A stretch of DNA of 38,283 nt. Source: an uncultured Bacteroidota bacterium (GTDB lineage Bacteria > Bacteroidota > Bacteroidia > NS11-12g > UBA9320). Position 1 is the stretch's first letter; each line of letters starts with the position of its first letter. The position numbers and the translations under genes were made by a program. This document shows, piece after piece, positions 33,077 to 38,283 of this stretch. The notes beneath the pieces are model-generated. The model worked only from the letters and a program-made list of their open reading frames with translations. It did not search any database and was not told the DNA's origin. The DNA is taken from contig CAJWLP010000013.1 in NCBI GenBank assembly GCA_913043145.1, positions 1-38,283 of the forward strand. Reading direction: 5' to 3'.

Positions 33077-33100
33077 AAAAGGTCCCCGAGAGGACCTTTT
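33077..33100. terminator. rho-independent terminator, bidirectional, between yggS and rpmA
   Basis: AAAAGGTCC (33077-33085) and GGACCTTTT (33092-33100) form a perfect 9-bp stem with a six-base loop. The A and T arms give a T run on either strand, so it can end yggS and also read-through from the rplU-rpmA operon. Confidence 0.75.
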
Positions 33101-33124
33101 CAATTGACTATGAAAACTCTAAAT

Positions 33125-33144
33125 CTTGGGCTAGAACGCCCAAG
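33125..33144. terminator. second hairpin between yggS and rpmA
   Basis: CTTGGGC (33125-33131) and GCCCAAG (33138-33144) form a perfect 7-bp stem with a six-base loop, followed by GTCTTT on the plus strand. The T tract is weak, so it may be a back-up terminator or part of a structured RNA. Confidence 0.45.
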
Positions 33145-33263
33145 GTCTTTAATCTATGTTGTCCCTATAAGTTAGAGACGGTTAATGATTGACTCGTTTG
33201 TCTATACAAATTTATAACTAATATTCGGATGAACAACTATCCAAATAAAAAAAAATATTTTTT

Positions 33264-33512
33264 TTATATCACGTTCACAAATGAACGATTGTTTGCCTTT
33301 TTCTTAAACTCTACTTTACCATCAGTTAGTGAAAAAAGAGTGTGATCCTTACCTATTCCAACATTTTTACCTGGATGATGAACAGTACCACGTTGTCTTA
33401 CTAAAATATTACCAGCAATACACTCTTGTCCTCCATATATTTTAACACCAAGTCGTTTACTGTGCGACTCTCTTCCGTTCTTACTACTTCCAGCTCCTTT
33501 TTTATGTGCCAT
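33264..33512 (-). CDS. rpmA: 50S ribosomal protein L27
   Basis: Large-subunit protein near the peptidyl-transferase centre; 82 residues. The start [16 protein letters not shown], then [36 protein letters not shown] and GKVEFKK are canonical. Unlike in Firmicutes, no cleavable N-terminal extension is present. It begins two bases after rplU and shares its promoter. Confidence 0.98.
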   Translation of the reverse strand: MAHKKGAGSSKNGRESHSKRLGVKIYGGQECIAGNILVRQRGTVHHPGKNVGIGKDHTLFSLTDGKVEFKKKANNRSFVNVI

Positions 33513-33514
33513 GA

Positions 33515-33829
33515 TTATTTTGCTTTGATGCTTTCAATTTGAATTTGCGTAAGGTATTGTCTGTGTCCGTTTTTGACTTTATACCCTTTTCTTCTTTTTT
33601 TCTTAAAAACAATTACCTTATCTCCTTTAAGATGTTCTAGTACCTTAGCTTTAACAGTTGCTCCTTTAATTGAAGGAGTTCCTACAGTAACCTTTCCAGC
33701 ATCGTCAACAAGCATAACGTTGTCAAAACTAACGGACTTTCCTGTATTTTCACCTAACCTATGGACATATAATTTCTGGTCTTTTTGAACCTTAAATTGC
33801 TTGCCTGCTATATCAACTATTGCGTACAT
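33515..33829 (-). CDS. rplU: 50S ribosomal protein L21
   Basis: Large-subunit protein of 104 residues that binds 23S rRNA. The start [20 protein letters not shown], the central [17 protein letters not shown] and the C-terminal [18 protein letters not shown] are typical. First gene of the rplU-rpmA operon, with a strong TACTTTTG box 16 bases upstream of the ATG. It diverges from rplS. Confidence 0.98.
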   Translation of the reverse strand: MYAIVDIAGKQFKVQKDQKLYVHRLGENTGKSVSFDNVMLVDDAGKVTVGTPSIKGATVKAKVLEHLKGDKVIVFKKKRRKGYKVKNGHRQYLTQIQIESIKAK

Positions 33830-33845
33830 ATTATTTTTAGAGCTG

Positions 33846-33853
33846 CAAAAGTA
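33846..33853 (-). promoter_or_regulatory. -7 promoter box of rplU-rpmA
   Basis: Minus-strand TACTTTTG, identical to the boxes of rplS, ruvX and the sigma gene; it ends 16 bases before the rplU ATG. Confidence 0.7.
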
Positions 33854-33949
33854 AAATTTATTTATATATCTACCTAAATACCGATTCTTTTTTCTTTGAA
33901 AATATCTACATTTTTTTTATTAATGTTAATAAGCCCTCATTCTTTTTAT

Positions 33950-33957
33950 TACTTTTG
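33950..33957 (+). promoter_or_regulatory. -7 promoter box of rplS
   Basis: TACTTTTG, an exact match, ends 18 bases before the ATG at 33976. A TTG at 33955 inside the box would be in frame with rplS and is excluded as a start. Confidence 0.7.
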
Positions 33958-33975
33958 CACCCACTTATTAATAAA

Positions 33976-34317
33976 ATGGATTTAGTAAAGCAAATAGAAG
34001 CAGATCAAATAAGAACCGACTTACCAGAATTTGCAGCAGGTGACAACGTTTCTGTTCACTACAAAATTAAAGAAGGTGATAAAGAACGTATTCAAGTATT
34101 CCAAGGTACAGTTCTACAATGTAGAAATACTGGACTAGACGAAACCTTCACTGTTCGAAAAATTAGTAGCGGTGTTGGTGTTGAAAGAATATTTCCAACA
34201 AATTCCCCTAACATTGATAAAATTGAAGTGAATCGAAGAGGTAAAGTTAGAAGAGCTAGAATATTTTATTTACGAGGTCGCTCCGGTAAAAGTGCACGTA
34301 TTAAAGAAAGAAGATAG
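33976..34317 (+). CDS. rplS: 50S ribosomal protein L19
   Basis: Large-subunit protein at the 30S-50S interface; 113 residues. Typical segments: [60 protein letters not shown] and the basic [25 protein letters not shown]. The ATG at 33976 fits the family length and falls downstream of the promoter box. It is a single-gene unit closed by a clear terminator. Confidence 0.98.
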   Translation: MDLVKQIEADQIRTDLPEFAAGDNVSVHYKIKEGDKERIQVFQGTVLQCRNTGLDETFTVRKISSGVGVERIFPTNSPNIDKIEVNRRGKVRRARIFYLRGRSGKSARIKERR

Positions 34318-34340
34318 ACATTTAATATTAAATATTACAA

Positions 34341-34374
34341 AGCCCGTCTTGGTAAAACCACGATGGGCTTTTTT
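34341..34374 (+). terminator. rho-independent terminator of rplS
   Basis: AGCCCgTCtTGG and CCAcGAtGGGCT pair with two small mismatches around a short A-rich loop, followed by six T residues. It begins 24 bases after the rplS stop and separates rplS from valS. Confidence 0.88.
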
Positions 34375-34424
34375 ATTTGCAAGACATTCATCATCCAAAA
34401 AAAATAATAACCAAGAATTAAATC

Positions 34425-37022
34425 ATGGAAATCTCAGCTAATTATAACCCAGAAGGTATTGAGCAACGTTGGTACAACGAATGGATTGAACAAAAGATTT
34501 TTTCATCTATTCCAGATGAAAGACCAAGTTATACCATTGTTATGCCTCCCCCAAATGTTACTGGGATACTACACATGGGTCATATGCTGAACAATACCAT
34601 TCAAGACATATTAGTCCGACGTTCACGCATGCTCGGTTATAATGCTTGTTGGATTCCTGGAACTGATCACGCTTCTATTGCAACTGAAAATAAAGTCGTT
34701 CAGCAACTAAAGGATATAGGAGTTTCCAAAGATAACTTAACTAGGGAAGAATTTCTTGACCATGCTTTTGATTGGAAAGACAAATATGGAAACATCATTC
34801 TTGAACAACTAAAAAAGTTAGGTTGCAGCTGCGACTGGGAAAGGACGAGGTTTACAATGGAGTCTGAATTATCTGAAGCAGTGATTGACTCATTTATTGA
34901 CTTACACTCTAAAGGATATATTTACCATGGAACACGAATGATTAATTGGGATCCGGTTGGTAAAACGGCACTTAGTGATGAAGAAGTCAATCATGAGGAA
35001 CAGAATGCAGAACTATATTACATCAACTATCAACTAGTTGATGGTGATAAACACATACAAATAGCCACAACTAGGCCTGAAACTATTATGGGTGACACTG
35101 CTATCTGCGTTCACCCAGATGATAAAAGATACAAACACCTAATTGGTAAATCTTGCATTGTTCCGCTTGTTGATAGACCAATTCCTATTATCGCAGACGA
35201 CTATATTGACATTGAATTTGGAACAGGTGCATTAAAAGTCACACCTGCTCACGATTTTAATGATTATGAGATTGGTAAAAGACATCAATTAGCCACTATT
35301 GACTGTTTCAATGATGATGGAACACTCAATGATTCTGCCCAAATTTTTATTGGAGAAGATCGATTTAAAGCCAGAGAACTAATCATCAAAGAATTGAGAA
35401 ATCATGGAAGTTTAGCCAAAACTGAACAAATCAAAAACAAGGTAGGGAAAAGTGAACGAACTAAGGCAATTGTTGAACCTAGACTATCTGCTCAATGGTT
35501 TGTTGATATGAAGAAATTCATGAAATCCTACCCAGAATCATTGTCTGATGTAATGGATGACCAAATCCAATTCCATCCAGCTAAATTTAAAAATACATAT
35601 AAACATTGGTTAGAGAATATTAAAGATTGGTGCATATCTAGACAATTATGGTGGGGACATAGGATTCCAGCATGGTATACGCCAGAAGGCACCCCCATTA
35701 TTGCGAAAACTGCAGAAGAAGCAATCGATAAACTAGATAATGATAAATGGTCTATCACTGATTTAAAACAAGATGAAGATGTTTTAGATACTTGGTTTAG
35801 TAGTTGGTTATGGCCGATAAGTGTTTTTAATGGATTCAAAGATGAAGGCCAAAAAGAATTAGACTACTACTACCCCACTTCAGACTTGGTCACTGCTCCT
35901 GATATTATTTTCTTTTGGGTTGCAAGAATGGTAATGGCTGGTCATGCTTTCAAAAAACAAATTCCATTTAAAAATGTGTATTTCACTGGTATTGTTAGGG
36001 ATAAGGACAGGAGAAAAATGTCTAAGTCTTTGGGGAATAGTCCCGACCCTATTCGTTTAATGGAAAAATTTGGAGCTGACGGTGTACGTATGGGTCTTAT
36101 GCTTAGTGCTCCTGCTGGAAATGATATCCTATTTGATGAAGCATTGTGCGAACAGGGCCGAAACTTTTGCAATAAACTCTGGAACTCATTTCGTCTTATA
36201 AAAGGTTTAAATACCTCTAATCAACCCGATGATTTTTCTTTAAATCATGGATCTCAGATACACGAATGGATGAATCACAGAATTCACCAAGCTACACAAA
36301 AGGTTAATTCATTTTTTGATGATTTCAGAATATCAGATGCATTAATGGAACTTTACAAGCTCACAAGAGATGATTTTAGTGGATGGTATTTAGAAATGAT
36401 CAAACCTGCATATGGTAAACCTATTTATACTAAAGATTTAGATCAAGTTACTTTCATATTTGATCAAATCTTAAAGTTACTTCATCCTTTTATGCCTTTT
36501 ATTTCAGAAGAGCTGTGGCATGGATTAGGAGATAGAAACGGGCAATATATCAACCAACAGACTTGGCCCAAACAAAAACCTTCTAATTCCTCAATTCACA
36601 ATCACGTATTCAGCCTTGTAACCGAAATTAGAGCAAAAAGAAATGAAAATGGAGTATCTCCAAAAATTCCTGCCACTATTAATTTGAATGCAAAAGATAA
36701 TTCAATATATGAAACCTCTTTTGGAATTATTCAGAAACTTGCTAATGTAACTCAATCTTTAAAAAATGATGATAATACTCAATTCAAGGCATTAATTGGA
36801 ACAGATGAGGTAAGCATAACTTTCAAAGGTTTTGTTAAAAAAATAGACACTTCATCAATTCAAAAAGAAATAAAACGTCTGCAAGGATTCCTTAATGGAA
36901 TTGAAAAAAAATTAAACAATGAAAAGTTCATGTCTAATGCCAAACCTGAGGTCATCACCAAAGAGCAACAGAAAAAAGCAGATACCCTAGACAAAATTCA
37001 ACGTTTACAAAACCAAAATTAA
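34425..37022 (+). CDS. valS: valyl-tRNA synthetase
   Basis: Class I aminoacyl-tRNA synthetase of 865 residues, charging tRNA-Val. The HIGH motif is ILHMGH (ending H53) after MPPPNVTG, and the KMSKS motif is at residues 531-535. Between them is the editing (CP1) domain with IQIATTRPETIMGDTAICVHP and GTGALKVTPAHDFNDYEIG, which removes mischarged threonine. The anticodon-binding region has LHPFMPFISEELWH. A C-terminal coiled coil (about 806-865) is typical of ValS. No T-box or attenuator is visible in the 50 bases between the rplS terminator and the ATG. Confidence 0.98.
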   Translation: MEISANYNPEGIEQRWYNEWIEQKIFSSIPDERPSYTIVMPPPNVTGILHMGHMLNNTIQDILVRRSRMLGYNACWIPGTDHASIATENKVVQQLKDIGVSKDNLTREEFLDHAFDWKDKYGNIILEQLKKLGCSCDWERTRFTMESELSEAVIDSFIDLHSKGYIYHGTRMINWDPVGKTALSDEEVNHEEQNAELYYINYQLVDGDKHIQIATTRPETIMGDTAICVHPDDKRYKHLIGKSCIVPLVDRPIPIIADDYIDIEFGTGALKVTPAHDFNDYEIGKRHQLATIDCFNDDGTLNDSAQIFIGEDRFKARELIIKELRNHGSLAKTEQIKNKVGKSERTKAIVEPRLSAQWFVDMKKFMKSYPESLSDVMDDQIQFHPAKFKNTYKHWLENIKDWCISRQLWWGHRIPAWYTPEGTPIIAKTAEEAIDKLDNDKWSITDLKQDEDVLDTWFSSWLWPISVFNGFKDEGQKELDYYYPTSDLVTAPDIIFFWVARMVMAGHAFKKQIPFKNVYFTGIVRDKDRRKMSKSLGNSPDPIRLMEKFGADGVRMGLMLSAPAGNDILFDEALCEQGRNFCNKLWNSFRLIKGLNTSNQPDDFSLNHGSQIHEWMNHRIHQATQKVNSFFDDFRISDALMELYKLTRDDFSGWYLEMIKPAYGKPIYTKDLDQVTFIFDQILKLLHPFMPFISEELWHGLGDRNGQYINQQTWPKQKPSNSSIHNHVFSLVTEIRAKRNENGVSPKIPATINLNAKDNSIYETSFGIIQKLANVTQSLKNDDNTQFKALIGTDEVSITFKGFVKKIDTSSIQKEIKRLQGFLNGIEKKLNNEKFMSNAKPEVITKEQQKKADTLDKIQRLQNQN

Positions 37023-37038
37023 TACGCTTCAACTAATA

Positions 37039-38214
37039 CTAAAAACCGCTCGAAACTAAATATTGGTTTATAAAATTTTTTGCAACATTCTTCTTATTTT
37101 CAATAAAATGAGAAAACTGAGCATATAAATCTACATTGAATAAATTAATAAAAATATAAGGTTCTAGTAATCCTTTGTCATGAAGAAATCTTGCATAACT
37201 CAGTGCAGGCACATCCATACCTTCTGTTGCCTTCAACATTTTCTCCCAACAATACACTTCTAAATACTGACTTATTGGTAGCGATACTTCTTTTTTAAGT
37301 AAGCCATTGATATCATAGTATTCTTTAGCACTTTGCATAGCATCCTGATAGTGAGTAAAATGTAACTGATTATCAAATAGCTGCCCCCTATGATAGTAAT
37401 CATCTATAATATTAATTGGAGATAAACGCAACACCCAATTTCTTTGTAACTGTTTATTTTGTCCATCTAAAATCGTGTGCATCAAACTAAAAATAGATTC
37501 TTCAGGATAAATCAAGAGACTATTTTTACATACCTCTAATGCCAATGAGGATTCACCTTTTTTAAGTAATGCGGTTGCTAAAAGCTTATTCGATTCATTA
37601 ATCATTGGTTGAGCCAACTTGGCCTTTTTGTAATATTGAATAGCCTTTCCGTAATACTCCATTTTAGCATGTGATTTTCCCAAACCGATTAAAGCTGAAT
37701 AATTATTTGAATCTAATGAGTAAGATTTACTATACAAATTGATTGCAAGTTGATAGTTCTGTGAATTCATCTCTTGTCTGGCTTTTTCTAATAGCTCCAA
37801 TGATTGAATATCTAATGTTTTTTTTGAATAGTAAATTTTATCAACATATAACTCCCTCAACATCGAACTTGCCCTCGAGTTAAATGGGACAGACATGTTT
37901 GCATAATATACAGCATTGTAGTGGTCAAATAGTGCCTTTTTAGCATTGATTTCTGAGGGATTCCCTTTATTAAGCTTTTGGACATAGTCATTATATGTAA
38001 GTCCAATGTACATATCCCATAAATTGAGACTCACTGGATACTTATTCAAAACCGCTCTCATTCTTTTTCCAGCATTTTCAAATTTTCCTCTTTTGGATAG
38101 CCGATCTATTTTCTTCATAGTTCTAATATTCGCTTTATCCATTTGTGCTGAAGACACTGACACAAAAACTAGAAAAAGAATGAAAAGAAAAGATCGAAGG
38201 GTGTTCATGTTCAT
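37039..38214 (-). CDS. secreted TPR-repeat protein
   Basis: A 391-residue exported protein with a signal peptide ending SVSSAQ. Residues about 35-75 and 135-245 hold helical pairs of TPR type (NYQLAINLYSKSYSLDSNN, YYGKAIQYYKKAKLAQP, ESSLALEVCKNSLLIYPE). The C-terminal third is helical and has no recognised domain (ISQYLEVYCWEKM, LSYARFLHDKG). Such proteins often scaffold envelope complexes. The start may instead be two codons downstream (ATG at 38206-38208). It is convergent with valS, 16 bases apart. Function unknown. Confidence 0.75.
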   Translation of the reverse strand: MNMNTLRSFLFILFLVFVSVSSAQMDKANIRTMKKIDRLSKRGKFENAGKRMRAVLNKYPVSLNLWDMYIGLTYNDYVQKLNKGNPSEINAKKALFDHYNAVYYANMSVPFNSRASSMLRELYVDKIYYSKKTLDIQSLELLEKARQEMNSQNYQLAINLYSKSYSLDSNNYSALIGLGKSHAKMEYYGKAIQYYKKAKLAQPMINESNKLLATALLKKGESSLALEVCKNSLLIYPEESIFSLMHTILDGQNKQLQRNWVLRLSPINIIDDYYHRGQLFDNQLHFTHYQDAMQSAKEYYDINGLLKKEVSLPISQYLEVYCWEKMLKATEGMDVPALSYARFLHDKGLLEPYIFINLFNVDLYAQFSHFIENKKNVAKNFINQYLVSSGF

Positions 38215-38283
38215 TATAAGAAAATAATTTAACTCGAAAATACACTTTTAAAACGGTGTACTACCTATTTTTGAATTCAAGTT

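Noticed and set aside
33955-33975. In-frame N-terminal extension of L19 from a TTG
   Set aside because: The TTG lies inside the TACTTTTG promoter box, and the ATG at 33976 gives the normal family length.
1-38283. CRISPR array, insertion sequence, prophage, integron or defence island
   Set aside because: No regularly spaced repeats, transposase, integrase, phage structural or restriction-type genes were found; gene content is core or envelope-related and base composition looks even.

Overview
This window is a stretch of chromosome from a member of the Bacteroidota, most likely a Flavobacteriales-like lineage; the genus cannot be fixed from sequence alone. Five lines point that way: an AT-rich sequence with almost no Shine-Dalgarno sites; repeated TAnnTTTG promoter boxes of the Bacteroidota -33/-7 type; a type IX secretion C-terminal sorting domain; TonB-dependent receptors with N-terminal carboxypeptidase-like domains next to a DUF4249 lipoprotein; and lineage-typical families (DUF4296, TIGR02757, multi-repeat DUF349, a large SAICAR synthetase). 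The coding density is very high. No gene-free stretch exceeds about 220 bases. Many neighbours overlap by 1 to 29 bases, including convergent stop codons and one pair of divergent start codons.

Layout. 1-1617 (minus): a 6-pyruvoyl-tetrahydropterin synthase-like gene, folE and the start of lolD. 1844-2377 (plus): an ECF sigma factor. 2374-6059 (minus): one tight operon running ruvX, def, ubiA-like, maf, a small outer-membrane protein and a diverged glycerophosphodiester phosphodiesterase lipoprotein. 6197-9896 (plus): a LuxC-type acyl-CoA reductase, purC and a secreted NHL/PKD/T9SS protein. 9887-10762 (minus): hydroxymethylglutaryl-CoA lyase. 10808-13793 (plus): a five-repeat DUF349 protein, a SAM methyltransferase and a small anti-sigma-like protein. 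13825-19395 (minus): TonB receptor, DUF4249 lipoprotein, TonB receptor. A PafA-type alkaline phosphatase lipoprotein (19492-21132) diverges from this block.

21135-24106 (minus): an outer-membrane protein, an O-antigen ligase/polymerase-like membrane protein and a LysM protein. 24161-26733 (plus): a secreted unknown, a family 9 glycosyltransferase and a MORN/YwqK-like repeat protein. 26743-28770 (minus): tRNA-Leu(GAG), a cystathionine gamma-synthase-type enzyme and a TIGR02757 protein. 28843-32412 (minus): DUF4296 lipoprotein, mutS2, a hotdog thioesterase and smpB. The rest holds yggS, the rplU-rpmA operon, rplS with a clear terminator, valS and a TPR protein.

How the genes work together: most are core metabolism and information processing. 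The accessory flavour comes from the envelope genes: the receptor/DUF4249/phosphatase block, which could capture a nutrient released by the phosphatase, and the glycan genes around 22-25.6 kb. I see no CRISPR array, insertion sequence, prophage, defence island or complete undescribed system. The most informative non-gene signal is the promoter layout: ten exact TAnnTTTG boxes lie just upstream of genes, several so close to the start codon that the mRNAs are probably leaderless or nearly so. Several start codons below were chosen from those boxes.
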